Origin: Knoellia aerolata DSM 18566
GTDB lineage: Bacteria > Actinomycetota > Actinomycetes > Actinomycetales > Dermatophilaceae
DNA length: 64,000 nt
Assembly (NCBI RefSeq): GCF_000768695.1
Contig: NZ_AVPL01000012.1
Coordinates: forward strand, 1-64,000
Direction: 5' to 3'
Position 1 is the stretch's first letter; each line of letters starts with the position of its first letter. A program made the translations under genes and the position numbers. Positions 9,120-18,112 of the stretch are shown here, in pieces. Under the pieces are notes generated by a model. That model saw nothing but the letters and a program-made list of their open reading frames with translations. It was not told where the DNA came from and did not search any database.

Positions 9120-10817
9120 TCAGTCCAGGTAGTCGCGCAGCGCTTGGCTACGGCTCGGGTGACGGAGCTTGCTCATCGTCTTGGACTCGATCTGGCGAAT
9201 CCGCTCACGGGTGACGCCGTAGACCTTGCCGATCTCGTCGAGGGTCTTGGGCTGGCCGTCGGTGAGGCCGAACCGCATCGAGACCACGCCTGCCTCCCGC
9301 TCGGAGAGGGTGTCGAGGACCGAGTGCAGCTGCTCCTGGAGGAGCGTGAAGCTCACGGCGTCGGCCGGGACGACCGCCTCGGAGTCCTCGATGAGGTCAC
9401 CGAACTCGCTGTCGCCGTCCTCGCCGAGGGGCGTGTGCAGCGAGATGGGCTCGCGGCCGTACTTCTGGACCTCGACGACCTTCTCGGGCGTCATGTCGAG
9501 CTCGAGCGCCAGCTCCTCGGGAGTGGGCTCGCGACCGAGGTCCTGGAGCATCTGGCGCTGGACGCGGGCCAGCTTGTTGATGACCTCGACCATGTGGACC
9601 GGGATGCGGATCGTGCGCGCCTGGTCGGCCATGGCGCGGGTGATGGCCTGCCGGATCCACCACGTCGCGTACGTCGAGAACTTGTAGCCCTTGGTGTAGT
9701 CGAACTTCTCGACCGCACGGATGAGGCCGAGGTTGCCCTCCTGGATGAGGTCGAGGAAGAGCATGCCGCGACCGGTGTAGCGCTTGGCGAGCGAGACGAC
9801 GAGGCGCAGGTTGGCCTCGAGGAGGTGGTTCTTGGCGTTCTTGCCGTCCTGGGCGATCCACCACAGCTCGCGCTTGAGCTTCATGTCGATCTTGTCGCCG
9901 GAGTTGAGGCGCTCCTCGGCGAACAGGCCGGCCTCGATGCGCTTGGCGAGCTCGACCTCCTGCTCGGCGTTGAGGAGGGCGACCTTGCCGATCTGCTTGA
10001 GGTAGTCCTTGACCGGGTCGGCGGTGGCGCCGGCGGTGACGACCTGCTGGACGGGCGCGTCCTCCTCGTCGTCGTCGCGCAGGACGAAGCCACCGGTGCT
10101 CTCGGGCGCGGTGTCGGCCTTCGCCTTGTCGCCCTCGCCGTCCTCGGAGTCGCTGTCGTCGTCACCCTCGACCTCGGCGGTCACGGCGGCGACCGCGGCA
10201 ACGTCGACCTCGCCGACCTTGGCGAGCTCGGCCGGGTCGACGTCCTCGACCTCGGCGTCGCCGTCCGCCGCAGCGGTGCCGTCGGTGGACGTGGCGGCGG
10301 TCTTCCTGGCGGCCGTCTTGCGCGCCGGCGCGGCCTTCTTGGCCGGCGCGGCGGCAGCGGCGGCCGCCTTCTTGGTCGTCGCGGCCTTGGCGGTGGTCTT
10401 CTTGGCAGCCGTCTTCGCGGCAGGTGCCTCGTCCGCGGTGGTCGCCTTCGTGGTGGCGGCCTTGGCGGGTGCGGCCTTCTTCGCGGGCGCGGCCTTGGTG
10501 GTGGTCGCGGCGGCCTTCTTGGTCGCGGCCGCCTTCTTCGTCGCGGCCGACGTCGTCTTCCTCGCGGACGCCTGGGCCGCGGCGGCCACGGCCTTGTCGG
10601 GGGCGGTCATGACGACCTCGATGCCCTGACCGGCGAGCGCGCTGAGGACGATGCGCCCCCTGTTGGCGCGCACCCCCGCGGCGGTGATGGCCTGCGCCAC
10701 CTGCTCACCGGTGACCTGACCGCCGGTGCGTCCGGACCGGACGAGGTCCTGGAGGGCGGGGTGGCTGAACTCGGCGGGCAGGGGCGTCTCGGAGGCGTTC
10801 GTGGACACAGGCGACAC
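9120..10817 (-). CDS. sigA: Principal RNA polymerase sigma factor SigA/HrdB (RpoD)
   Basis: The 565-residue product carries sigma-70 regions 1.2 ([18 protein letters not shown]), 2 ([38 protein letters not shown]), 3 and 4 ([38 protein letters not shown]). It directs RNA polymerase to housekeeping promoters. The N-terminal third is a Lys/Ala-rich, histone-H1-like tail followed by an acidic patch, as in other actinobacterial HrdB proteins. I choose the GTG at 10817, which has GAAAGG 6-7 bp upstream; the open frame extends farther but without conserved sequence. Single gene between two hairpins; promoter at 10956. Confidence 0.96.
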   Translation of the reverse strand: MSPVSTNASETPLPAEFSHPALQDLVRSGRTGGQVTGEQVAQAITAAGVRANRGRIVLSALAGQGIEVVMTAPDKAVAAAAQASARKTTSAATKKAAATKKAAATTTKAAPAKKAAPAKAATTKATTADEAPAAKTAAKKTTAKAATTKKAAAAAAAPAKKAAPARKTAARKTAATSTDGTAAADGDAEVEDVDPAELAKVGEVDVAAVAAVTAEVEGDDDSDSEDGEGDKAKADTAPESTGGFVLRDDDEEDAPVQQVVTAGATADPVKDYLKQIGKVALLNAEQEVELAKRIEAGLFAEERLNSGDKIDMKLKRELWWIAQDGKNAKNHLLEANLRLVVSLAKRYTGRGMLFLDLIQEGNLGLIRAVEKFDYTKGYKFSTYATWWIRQAITRAMADQARTIRIPVHMVEVINKLARVQRQMLQDLGREPTPEELALELDMTPEKVVEVQKYGREPISLHTPLGEDGDSEFGDLIEDSEAVVPADAVSFTLLQEQLHSVLDTLSEREAGVVSMRFGLTDGQPKTLDEIGKVYGVTRERIRQIESKTMSKLRHPSRSQALRDYLD

Positions 10818-10955
10818 CGGCAACCTTTCGTCACGGGGGAGGGCTCGGCGGTGCTCACGCGTGAGCGGAGCACCGACCGGCTGATCGACTTTGGTGCACC
10901 TTCTGACGTGACCCACAGGGGTGAGAATCGGCCGTTGCTCGAAGGGTGCTTCACC

Positions 10956-10961
10956 ATTATA
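10956..10961 (-). promoter_or_regulatory. -10 box TATAAT of the sigA promoter
   Basis: A perfect TATAAT on the minus strand, about 140 bp upstream of the sigA start, directly downstream of the universal stress protein terminator. No good TTGACA-like -35 is visible at 17 bp, where the terminator stem lies. The untranslated leader would be about 130 nt. Confidence 0.6.
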
Positions 10962-10970
10962 AATCGCTGC

Positions 10971-10998
10971 GACCCCCCAGCCCTATTCCTGGGGGGTC
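10971..10998 (-). terminator. Terminator of the universal stress protein gene
   Basis: GACCCCCCAG at 10971-10980 and CTGGGGGGTC at 10989-10998 form a perfect 10-bp stem with an 8-nt loop, about 75 bp after the usp stop. It separates usp from the sigA promoter. Confidence 0.85.
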
Positions 10999-11074
10999 GA
11001 CGGCGATTCCACGCGGCGGGCACACCCGCTCGAAACGGCCGGATGGGCGTGCCTGCCGGCGTGCGGCGGGGCGC

Positions 11075-11449
11075 TCAGCTCTTGACGGCGAGCACGGGGC
11101 AGGGGGCGTCGAGCAGGATGCGCTGCGCGTTGGAGCCGAGGATGAGCTTGCCGACCGGGGTGCGGCGCCGCAGTCCGATGACGATGAGCTCGGCGCCGAT
11201 CTCCTCGGCCACGGCGATGAGGTCCTCGGCGGGCTCGTTGCCGCGGATGAGCTGGCGCACCGTGACCGTGACGCCCTCACCCTTGAGATCGTCACCCAGA
11301 CGCTGGAGCTCCTCGGAGTCGTTCCCGGCACCGTCCCGGTTGGAGTTGATCACGACGAGGTCCGTCCTGCGCAGGACGGCTTCCTCTCCGGCACGAGCCA
11401 GGGCGGCCGCGCCTTCCTTGGTCGGGATGTATCCCACGACGATTGCCAC
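11075..11449 (-). CDS. Universal stress protein (UspA family)
   Basis: A 124-residue single-domain Usp. It has the N-terminal strand AIVVGYIPTKEG, a central LIRGNEPAEDLIAVAEEIGA, and the ATP-binding type signature GLRRRTPVGKLILGSNAQRI with the closing APCPVLAV. Proteins with this G-x-G-(S/T) pattern usually bind ATP. The start is GTG 11449 with AGGAG upstream. Monocistronic between metX and sigA, with its own terminator. The precise stress role cannot be told from sequence. Confidence 0.93.
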   Translation of the reverse strand: MAIVVGYIPTKEGAAALARAGEEAVLRRTDLVVINSNRDGAGNDSEELQRLGDDLKGEGVTVTVRQLIRGNEPAEDLIAVAEEIGAELIVIGLRRRTPVGKLILGSNAQRILLDAPCPVLAVKS

Positions 11450-11543
11450 GAGCGTCTCCTCTGTCTCAGGTCAGCCCCACGGGGCTCTCTTGCGTGGACG
11501 CTACCGGAGAACGTGACGCTTGACACGGACGTCGGGCACGCCG

Positions 11544-12677
11544 TCAGCCGTGGGGACCGGCGAGCGCGTCGCGGATGATCTCGCCGACCCGCTCGATCTC
11601 GATGAGGAAGCCGTCGTGGCCGAACCGCGACGTCACCCGGCGCTGGATCGTGCCGGGGCGCAGGGCGGCGATCTCGTCGGAGAGCCGCTCCGGGTAGAGC
11701 CGGTCGGTGTCGACACCCGCGACGACGAGGCGTCCGGTGAAGGCCGCGAGCGCGGCGGCCACTCCCCCGCGGCCCCGGCCGACGTCGTGGCTGTTCATCG
11801 CCTCGCTGAGGACGACGTACGAGTTCGCGTCGAACCGCGCCCCGAGCTTGCCGGCGTGGTGGTCGAGGTAGGACTCCACGGCGAAGCGCCCCCCGCGGCG
11901 CAGGGGCTCCTCGCCGGGCTGGGCCACGCGGCCGAAGCGCTCGGCGAGCTCACCCTCGTGGCGGTAGGTGACGTGAGCGATCCGTCGCGCGATGCCCAGG
12001 CCGTCGGACGGGACGACGCCGTGCGCGTAGTAGTCGCCACCGTGGAAGTGCGGGTCGCTGCGGATCGCCAGCAGCTGCGGCTGGCACCACGCGATCTGGT
12101 CGGCCGTCGCGTACGCCGTCGACGCGAGCACGATGCACGTCGCCACCCGGTCCGGGTGGCTCGTCGCCCATTCGACGGCCCGCATGCCGCCCATGGAGCC
12201 GCCGAGGACGCCCGCCCACCGGCTCACCCCGAGCTGGTCGGACAGCCGGGCCTCGACGGTGACCTGGTCGCGGATCGTGATGGCCGGGAAGCGGCTCCCC
12301 CACGGCACGCCGTCCGGGGCGTCGCTCGACGGGCCGGTGGTGCCCTGACAGCCGCCGAGCACGTTGCTGGCCACGACGAAGAAGCGGTCGGTGTCGAGCG
12401 GCCGGCCCGGCCCGATGAGCCCGTCCCACCACCCGGGGGTGGGGTGGCCGTCGCCGACAGGCCCCTCGACGTGCGAGTCGCCGGTGAGCGCGTGCTCGAC
12501 GAGGACGGCGTTGTCACGCGCCTCGTTGAGGACGCCCCACGTCTCGTACGCCACGGTGACGTCGGGCAGCGAGCCGCCGAGCTCGAGCAGGACGGGGCCG
12601 ACCGAGGTGAGCTGTCGGCGGCCCGGCGGGTCACCGGGGCGCCAGAACGCCGCCGTCGGCAGGTCGGTGATGGTCAT
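11544..12677 (-). CDS. metX: Homoserine O-acetyltransferase MetX
   Basis: MetX transfers acetyl from acetyl-CoA to homoserine, the first committed step of methionine synthesis by direct sulfhydrylation. The 377-residue alpha/beta-hydrolase-fold protein has the nucleophile elbow GGSMGGMRAVEW, the substrate loop NVLGGCQGTTGPSS, the acidic member at VAGVDTDRLYP and the His at FGHDGFL. The ATG at 12677 has AGGAG upstream. A SAM-IV-type riboswitch lies in its leader, and the product feeds MetY (29137-30474), whose gene has the same riboswitch. Succinyltransferase activity cannot be excluded from sequence alone, but the family and partner favour acetyl. Confidence 0.94.
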   Translation of the reverse strand: MTITDLPTAAFWRPGDPPGRRQLTSVGPVLLELGGSLPDVTVAYETWGVLNEARDNAVLVEHALTGDSHVEGPVGDGHPTPGWWDGLIGPGRPLDTDRFFVVASNVLGGCQGTTGPSSDAPDGVPWGSRFPAITIRDQVTVEARLSDQLGVSRWAGVLGGSMGGMRAVEWATSHPDRVATCIVLASTAYATADQIAWCQPQLLAIRSDPHFHGGDYYAHGVVPSDGLGIARRIAHVTYRHEGELAERFGRVAQPGEEPLRRGGRFAVESYLDHHAGKLGARFDANSYVVLSEAMNSHDVGRGRGGVAAALAAFTGRLVVAGVDTDRLYPERLSDEIAALRPGTIQRRVTSRFGHDGFLIEIERVGEIIRDALAGPHG

Positions 12678-12726
12678 CGGAGGTGCTCCTCGGATCGCGC
12701 TTGCCCGTCGGGTGCCGACGGACCGT

Positions 12727-12802
12727 GTCTTCACCCGGGGCACCCCACCGCGAGGAGGGTTGCCGCCCAGCAAGCCGGGGCTTGTCGCTGGGACTCATGA
12801 CC
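12727..12802 (-). promoter_or_regulatory. SAM-IV-type riboswitch upstream of metX
   Basis: On the minus strand the RNA starts GGUCAUGAGUCCCAGCG, continues with CAAGCCCCGGCU, GGCGGCAACCCUCC and GGGGUGCCCCGGGUGA. This order matches the actinobacterial SAM-IV class, a relative of SAM-I, which represses sulfur-metabolism genes when S-adenosylmethionine is high. It nearly duplicates the element before metY. A TAGACT at about 12813-12818 is a plausible -10 box just upstream. Confidence 0.88.
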
Positions 12803-12864
12803 TGGTGCAGAGTCTAGGACTCCGGAACCGCGACGACCCAGCCCTGTCCGCTCCGTGAGAGCGC

Positions 12865-13929
12865 TCAGGCCGCGACGTCCGACCACTGCCGCCGGGGACG
12901 GACCTGGAACTCGATGAGCCGGCCGAGGTACTCGGCCAGGGTGTAGCCCGGCCGCACCCACAGGGCCCGGTCCACGGCGTCCCCCGCGGTGGAGCCGTTG
13001 CCGATTCCCCACGCCACGCACGCGGTGACCGTGCAGATCGCCGCGGCGTCCTGGGCGCACCCGTCCGGGACCCGCCGGGTGAGGGACAGGAGACGCTGGA
13101 GGACCGCCCGCGACCACGTCGCGCTGCGCACCGGGCCAGCCGGTGCGGCGGCGGCCAGCAGCATCGAGGACGCGTCGTCGACGAGGTCGAGCGGGAACAT
13201 CACCGCCGACATGCACGCGACGAGCGCGTCCCGCCACTGCTTGTCGCGCAGGGAGTGGAGCATGCGGGCGACCTCGTCGTCGGTGGCCTCGAACCTCTCG
13301 CCCCGGGTCCCCTCGGGGGCGAGCACCCGCGCCCAGAGGTCGGGCACCGGGTCGACGGTGTCCGCGCACGCCCCGTCCAGCCGGTCGAGCGCCTCCCGGA
13401 CCCCGGCACTCGCCGCCCGGTCCTCGGCGACGAGTGCGCTGACCTCGTCGCGGCTCGCGAGCGGAGCGCTGCCGTTGACGACGAGCTCGGCGACGGCGGC
13501 CACGCGGGAGGGGTCGGGCAGCGCGTGACCGGTGAGGTGGCCCGGAACGAGCCCGTCGAGGGAGCGCGGCGACGGGCGGCAGCAGGCGCCCCACCAGGAG
13601 TCGTCGCGGACGACGACGTGGTCGATGATCCCCACGCCGGCCCGCCGCAGGCCCGCATGGAGCCGGTGCCGCACCGTGCGCGACGCCCCCGGCACCGTCT
13701 CGTAGCCGACGATGAGCGCCAGCTCGGGCTCCACCCGCAGCAGGCTCGCGAGGAACTGCGCGGCGAGAGCCGGAGCGTCACGCTCGCAGGGCAGGTCGGT
13801 GCGCGCGACCGGGCCGAGCACCTTGTCGCGCACCATGGCGACGACGACGCAGTCCTCGAGCTGGTGGCCGAGCTGGTGCGGGAGGACGGCGAGGAACTCG
13901 CCGGTGGTCGTGATCTTCACTGAGGTCAT
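12865..13929 (-). CDS. DUF4192 domain-containing protein
   Basis: The 354-residue protein matches the actinobacterial DUF4192 family: LAVLPHQLGHQLEDCVVVAMV at the N-terminus, ALIVGYETVPGA, a central DDSWWGACC, and the terminal block CVAWGIGNGSTAGDAVDRAL followed by PGYTLAEYL. No catalytic motif is known for the family and there is no signal peptide or membrane helix. The ATG at 13929 fits the expected N-terminus. It lies alone between metX and the DUF1232/EcsC pair. Function unknown. Confidence 0.88.
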   Translation of the reverse strand: MTSVKITTTGEFLAVLPHQLGHQLEDCVVVAMVRDKVLGPVARTDLPCERDAPALAAQFLASLLRVEPELALIVGYETVPGASRTVRHRLHAGLRRAGVGIIDHVVVRDDSWWGACCRPSPRSLDGLVPGHLTGHALPDPSRVAAVAELVVNGSAPLASRDEVSALVAEDRAASAGVREALDRLDGACADTVDPVPDLWARVLAPEGTRGERFEATDDEVARMLHSLRDKQWRDALVACMSAVMFPLDLVDDASSMLLAAAAPAGPVRSATWSRAVLQRLLSLTRRVPDGCAQDAAAICTVTACVAWGIGNGSTAGDAVDRALWVRPGYTLAEYLGRLIEFQVRPRRQWSDVAA

Positions 13930-14023
13930 GACCCCAGCGTCGGAACTCCCCGGCCGTCCCGGGAAGGGTCAGCTCACGCGCCTGTGGAGCGCGGACGGCA
14001 TACGGGACGGCTGTGGACGACCG

Positions 14024-14440
14024 TCACGCACGAGGTGAGGAGGAAGCGCCACCGAGGTCGTCGTCGACGACCTCGCCCGGCACCGTGGCGCCGTGACCGG
14101 AGCCGCGCCCGGTGGACCGTTCCCACGCGAGGAAGTCCTCGGTCTCGGTGACGAGCTGCGCGGCCAGCCAGGAGCCGACGACGGCGTCGTCGGCGAGGCC
14201 GAACGCACCGAGCAGGGCCTCGGGGAGCAGGTCGACGGGCGAGACGAGGTAGCCCGCCGCACCGAGCATGAGGGCCAGCCGCCCGAAGGAGGTGCCGGTG
14301 TACTCACCGCTGCGGACGGCCCGGACGAGCCGGGGCATGGCCTGGGCCCGCTCCACCATCGACGGACCGCCGGGGCGGGTCGCGATGCGCACGGCCGTCG
14401 CGAGGCTCTTGAAGGTCGCGACCTTGGAGTGCAGTGCCAC
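14024..14440 (-). CDS. DUF1232 (YkvA-like) membrane protein
   Basis: A 138-residue protein with the DUF1232 core: LALMLGAAGYLVSPVDLLPE followed by ALLGAFGLADDAVVGSWL. This core is a short hydrophobic hairpin with conserved SPxDLLPE and DD residues. It lies 3 bp after the EcsC-like gene on the same strand, so the two are probably co-expressed. The tail is acidic and low-complexity. The role of DUF1232 proteins is not established. Confidence 0.85.
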   Translation of the reverse strand: MALHSKVATFKSLATAVRIATRPGGPSMVERAQAMPRLVRAVRSGEYTGTSFGRLALMLGAAGYLVSPVDLLPEALLGAFGLADDAVVGSWLAAQLVTETEDFLAWERSTGRGSGHGATVPGEVVDDDLGGASSSPRA

Positions 14441-14443
14441 GGC

Positions 14444-15184
14444 TCAGGCCCCCGCGATCTGCGCCGTCGCCGTCGGGAACTCGCGGCGGGCGTTCTCGGA
14501 GATGCGCTTGATGAGCCAGCCGTCGAGACCGGCACCGACGACACCACCGACGATCGGCACGTTGCGGCCGAAACGGCTGAACGTCTTCCTGCCGGCGGTC
14601 GAGAGCAGGCGGAACCCGACGGCCTTGTTGACGACCATGAGGGCCGGGCCGGGCAGCCGCTGCGCGGCGAGGCTGGTGAGGCGGCCGGTCGGCGAGACCA
14701 TGCCGGCCTTGGCGAGCAGGTCGTCCGCGTCGGCGCCCACGAGCGTGAGGAGGACGGCGGTGCGGATCTGCGGCGTCGCGAGGTCGTGACCACGCAGCGA
14801 CGCGATGGCCGCCGTCATGCGGGTCGCGAGGAGGTAGAAGCCGATGACGTTGGCCGGAAGCGCGACCGGCAGCGTGATGAAGCCGCCGAGGCTCGTGACG
14901 AACCCTCCGGCCGCTGCGAGCTTGAGGTGGCTCTTGATGACGTCGTCGACCGCGGCCTCGACGTCACCGCCGTTCTTCTTCAGGGCCGACGCGGCGACGT
15001 CGGCGGCCGGGTCGAACGGGCCCTTGCCGACGATGCCCGTGTCGAGGAGGTTCTCGACCATCTTCGCGGCCTGGTTGCCGACGAAGCCCTGGTCCTGCGT
15101 CCCGGCCCGCGCCTGCTCGAGCGCGGACGTGGTCTGCGCGCTCTGGCCCTTGGCCTCGTCCTGGCCGAATCCGAAGAGTCCCAC
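14444..15184 (-). CDS. EcsC-like family protein
   Basis: A 246-residue protein read from the GTG at 15184, which has AGGAGG at ideal spacing; the open frame continues upstream without support. The core VALPANVIGFYLLATRMTAA, SLRGHDLATPQIRTAVLLTL and VPIVGGVVGAGLDGWLIKRI matches the EcsC family, with hydrophobic stretches likely to associate with the membrane. EcsC in Bacillus accompanies an ABC transporter; here no transporter is adjacent, only DUF1232. Function inferred no further than envelope association. Confidence 0.78.
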   Translation of the reverse strand: MGLFGFGQDEAKGQSAQTTSALEQARAGTQDQGFVGNQAAKMVENLLDTGIVGKGPFDPAADVAASALKKNGGDVEAAVDDVIKSHLKLAAAGGFVTSLGGFITLPVALPANVIGFYLLATRMTAAIASLRGHDLATPQIRTAVLLTLVGADADDLLAKAGMVSPTGRLTSLAAQRLPGPALMVVNKAVGFRLLSTAGRKTFSRFGRNVPIVGGVVGAGLDGWLIKRISENARREFPTATAQIAGA

Positions 15185-15314
15185 GGTGTCCTCCTGTGGC
15201 CGCCCGGTCCGACCGGGTGCCGTTGCGAACTGCTGACTGCGTCGATCCTGCCACGCCAGAGGGGCTGAACCGCCCGGCGTCGTGGTGTCGTCGTCCTCAC
15301 CTAGGCTTCGCCCC

Positions 15315-17012
15315 ATGTCCCACCCCGGCGGCCCCGTCGACCTCGTCGCCGCCGTCGTCCACGGGGGCCGCGCCGCCCTCGTCGGCGCTGACGTGCGCAT
15401 CGCCGGGTCGGTGGCGGAGGTGGCGCCGCGGATGGCCGGCCTCGCGGCCACGTCGGGTCCGCGGTGGGTCTGGTGGTCCGCCCGGTATGCCGGTGAGCTG
15501 GTCTCCGCGGTCGGCTCACCGCTCGCTCGGGCCTGGGACCTCGCGGAGGCGCACCGGGTCCTCCACGGCGGCTGGAAGGCCGAGCCGGGACGCGTCTGGG
15601 CGGCGGCGCACGGGGTCCCGCTCTCGACGATGCCGGAGCCGTCGGCCGGCGACCTCTTCGACTTCTCGGCGGCCGACGAGGTCGGGCCCGACGACCTCGT
15701 CCGCGGCGACGGGCACCTGCGCGCCGACGCGGCGTCCGGGTGGCTCGAGACCGACGATCGCCTGCTCGCCTGGGCCGGCGCCGCACTCGACTGCGCCGTG
15801 CGGCAACGGGACCGGGCGCAGCAGCTCAGTCCGCGGACCGTGGGCACCGTGCACTCCGAGTCGGCGGCGGCCCTGATGTGCCTCGAGCTCGAGTGGGGCG
15901 GGCTGCCGGTCGACCGACCGGTCATGGAGGGGCTCATCGCCGACTTCGCCGGGCCCCGGGCGGCCTCCGAGGAGGCGGCAGCGGTGGCGCGACGCGAGCG
16001 CGACGCCCTCGTGCTGCGGCACGTGCCCGGACGCGAGTCGACCGACCTGCGCAACCCCCAGCAGGTGCGCGACATGCTCGCCGGCGTCGGGGTCGACGTG
16101 CCCAACACGCGCAAGTGGGTGCTCGACGCCTACCGGCAGGTGCACCCGGTCGTCGACGCGCTGCTCGAGTGGCGCAAGGCGGAGCGGATCTCGACGACCT
16201 ACGGGTACCGCTGGCTCGACCAGTGCGTCGGCGCCGACGACCGGCTGCGCGGCGGCTGGACCGCGTGCGACGGGGCGGCCGGGCGGATGACGGCCGAGAA
16301 CGGGCTGCACAACCTCCCGGCCGCGCTGCGGTCCGGGGTGGCGGCGCATGCGGGGCACGTGTTCGTCCGGGCCGACCTCGGCCAGATCGAGCCCCGGGTG
16401 CTCGCGGTGGTGTCCGGGGACCCGGTGTTCGCCGAGGCGACCCGGGCCGACGACCTGTACGCCCCGGTGGCGTCACGGCTGGGCGTCGAGCGACCGGTGG
16501 CGAAGATCGCCGTGCTCGCCGCGATGTACGGGCAACGCAGCGGCGCGGCCGGTGAGGCGCTGCGCGGGCTGGAACGGGCGTATCCCGTGGCGATGGGCCT
16601 GCTGGACCGGGCCTACGAGTCGGGGGTTCGGGGCGAGCCGCAGCGGACGTTCGGCGGGCGGCTCGTCCCCACGGGGCGCTTCCTCGCCACCTCACCGGTC
16701 GGCGCGGATCCGGCGCTCGACGCGGCGCGGGGGCGGTTCGCGCGCAACGCCATCATCCAGGGCGCCGCGGCGGAGCTCTTCAAGGCGTGGGCGGCGACGG
16801 TGCGCGCCCTGGCCGGACCGCTGGGGGGCCAGATCGTGCTGTGCCTGCACGACGAGCTGCTCGTGCACGCCCCCGCCGAGAAGGCGGAGGAGGTGGCGGC
16901 CCTCGTGGACCGGGCCCTGGCCGACGCGTCCCGGCGGTGGGCGGCGGGCGCACCCGTGCGGTTCGTCGCCGACACCTCCGTCATCACCCGCTGGTCCGAC
17001 GCCAAGGACTGA
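15315..17012 (+). CDS. Short family-A DNA polymerase (PolA-like)
   Basis: The 565-residue protein has the three family-A polymerase motifs: A (FVRADLGQIEPRVLA, about residue 350), B or O-helix (RPVAKIAVLAAMYG, about 394-407, with Arg, Lys and Tyr-Gly conserved) and C (VLCLHDELLVHAP, about 510, with the catalytic His-Asp-Glu). It lacks the 5'-nuclease domain of PolI, and I see no DEDD exonuclease residues in the N-terminal 200 residues, although such proteins are often labelled bifunctional exonuclease/polymerase. The ATG at 15315 is preferred. Likely a repair polymerase additional to PolI; alone on the plus strand, followed by a palindromic repeat. Confidence 0.85.
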   Translation: MSHPGGPVDLVAAVVHGGRAALVGADVRIAGSVAEVAPRMAGLAATSGPRWVWWSARYAGELVSAVGSPLARAWDLAEAHRVLHGGWKAEPGRVWAAAHGVPLSTMPEPSAGDLFDFSAADEVGPDDLVRGDGHLRADAASGWLETDDRLLAWAGAALDCAVRQRDRAQQLSPRTVGTVHSESAAALMCLELEWGGLPVDRPVMEGLIADFAGPRAASEEAAAVARRERDALVLRHVPGRESTDLRNPQQVRDMLAGVGVDVPNTRKWVLDAYRQVHPVVDALLEWRKAERISTTYGYRWLDQCVGADDRLRGGWTACDGAAGRMTAENGLHNLPAALRSGVAAHAGHVFVRADLGQIEPRVLAVVSGDPVFAEATRADDLYAPVASRLGVERPVAKIAVLAAMYGQRSGAAGEALRGLERAYPVAMGLLDRAYESGVRGEPQRTFGGRLVPTGRFLATSPVGADPALDAARGRFARNAIIQGAAAELFKAWAATVRALAGPLGGQIVLCLHDELLVHAPAEKAEEVAALVDRALADASRRWAAGAPVRFVADTSVITRWSDAKD

Positions 17013-17015
17013 CCC

Positions 17016-17118
17016 ACTTATTGCGCATGGTGACCGAGCGCGGCCGACTCATTGCGCATGGTGACCATCTCCGCGCGACGTGCGGCTCCGCACGCAGGGA
17101 TCACAATGCGCAATAAGT
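17016..17118. repeat. ATTGCGCAT palindromic intergenic element, copy 1
   Basis: ACTTATTGCGCATGGTGA at 17016-17033 is an inverted match, with one mismatch, to the right end at 17101-17118. A third ATTGCGCATGGTGACC lies inside at 17051-17066. The element fills the space between the convergent polymerase and PAC2 genes. Copy 2 is at 29024-29127. Confidence 0.85.
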
Positions 17119-17128
17119 CGGGCTCTGG

Positions 17129-18037
17129 TCAGTCGTCGCTGACGTTGCGGAGGAACTCCTCGATGTCCGCGCCGAGCTCGTCGGCCGACGGGAGGTCCTC
17201 GGCCTCGGTGGCGAGCAGGCTGGGCCGCTCCTGGCCCGAGACGAACGCGTCGTACTGCTGCTCCAGCGCGCTGACGATCTGCCCGGCCTCGGCGTTGTCG
17301 TCGAGCTCGGAGGCGATCTCGCGGTTGTTCACCCCTGCCTTGGCGATGAGGTCGTCGTTGGGCAGGTTGAGCCCGGTCGAGTCGGTGATCGCGTTGAGCG
17401 CGGCGAGCGCCCCCTCGGCCCACTCGGCCTGCGCGAGGTACTGCGGCACGTGGATCGCGAAGCCCAGCGCGTCGCGCCCGGCCTCACCGAGACGCAGCTC
17501 GAGCAGGGCCGGGAACGAGGCGGGGACCTGCACCGTGCCGAACGGCGACTCCTTGTCACCGACGAGGCGCGGGTCGGTCGCGTGGGCGGTCATGCCGACC
17601 GGCCGCGTGTGCGGCACGCCCATGGGGATGCCGTGGCTCGTGACGACGAGCGTGATGCCGAGGACCTGGATGAGCTGGCGGATCGCCTCGATCGTGCGCT
17701 CCCACTGGAAGTCCGGCTCCGGCCCGGTGAGCAGGTAGTAGGTCTGCCCGTCACGGTCGGCCATCCGGTACAGCACCATCGACGGGTCGGCGTAGCTCTC
17801 CCACCGGTTCCGGTCGAACACCATGGCCGGGCGGCGGCCGCGGTAGTCGAGCAGCGCATCGACGTCGAACGTCGCGACGACCTCCGCCTCGGTGGTGTCG
17901 ACGAGGTGCGTGCCGAGGATGCGCTGGATGTTTCCGGCGTCGATGAAGGCGCCGAGCAGCACGATGAGCGCGCCGGGGCGACGCGTCGGCGGCGGGGCGT
18001 CGAGCTCGAAGCGATACAGGTCAGACGGGTTCTGCAC
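17129..18037 (-). CDS. PAC2 family protein (proteasome assembly chaperone-like)
   Basis: The 302-residue product matches actinobacterial PAC2 proteins: PGALIVLLGAFIDAGNIQRI at the N-terminus, the DYRGRRPAMVFDRNRW segment, LTGPEPDFQWERTIEAI, and VVTSHGIPMGVPHTRP. An acidic C-terminal tail follows. Eukaryotic PAC2 assists proteasome assembly; the bacterial relatives are common in actinobacteria, but their role is not settled. Start is the GTG at 18037. It is next to hrpA on the same strand (75 bp), with no visible terminator between them, so they may share a transcript. Confidence 0.88.
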   Translation of the reverse strand: MQNPSDLYRFELDAPPPTRRPGALIVLLGAFIDAGNIQRILGTHLVDTTEAEVVATFDVDALLDYRGRRPAMVFDRNRWESYADPSMVLYRMADRDGQTYYLLTGPEPDFQWERTIEAIRQLIQVLGITLVVTSHGIPMGVPHTRPVGMTAHATDPRLVGDKESPFGTVQVPASFPALLELRLGEAGRDALGFAIHVPQYLAQAEWAEGALAALNAITDSTGLNLPNDDLIAKAGVNNREIASELDDNAEAGQIVSALEQQYDAFVSGQERPSLLATEAEDLPSADELGADIEEFLRNVSDD

Positions 18038-18112
18038 GGGAACAGCCTCTCAGGGGGGTCACGTCTGGATGGAACGTGTGGGTCGCCGTGGAGATTCCCC
18101 CAACGCGTCGGG

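Noticed and set aside
8982-11516. A long plus-strand frame opposite sigA
   Set aside because: SigA is certain on the minus strand; the frame reads Leu/Asp/Gly-rich sequence typical of antisense artefacts.
15315-17012. Annotation as full-length DNA polymerase I
   Set aside because: Length is about 565 residues, the 5'-nuclease domain is absent and no DEDD exonuclease residues are visible.
17016-17118. Possible mini CRISPR array from repeated ATTGCGCAT units
   Set aside because: The units are partly inverted, differ in spacing and have no cas gene nearby; they fit a palindromic intergenic element.
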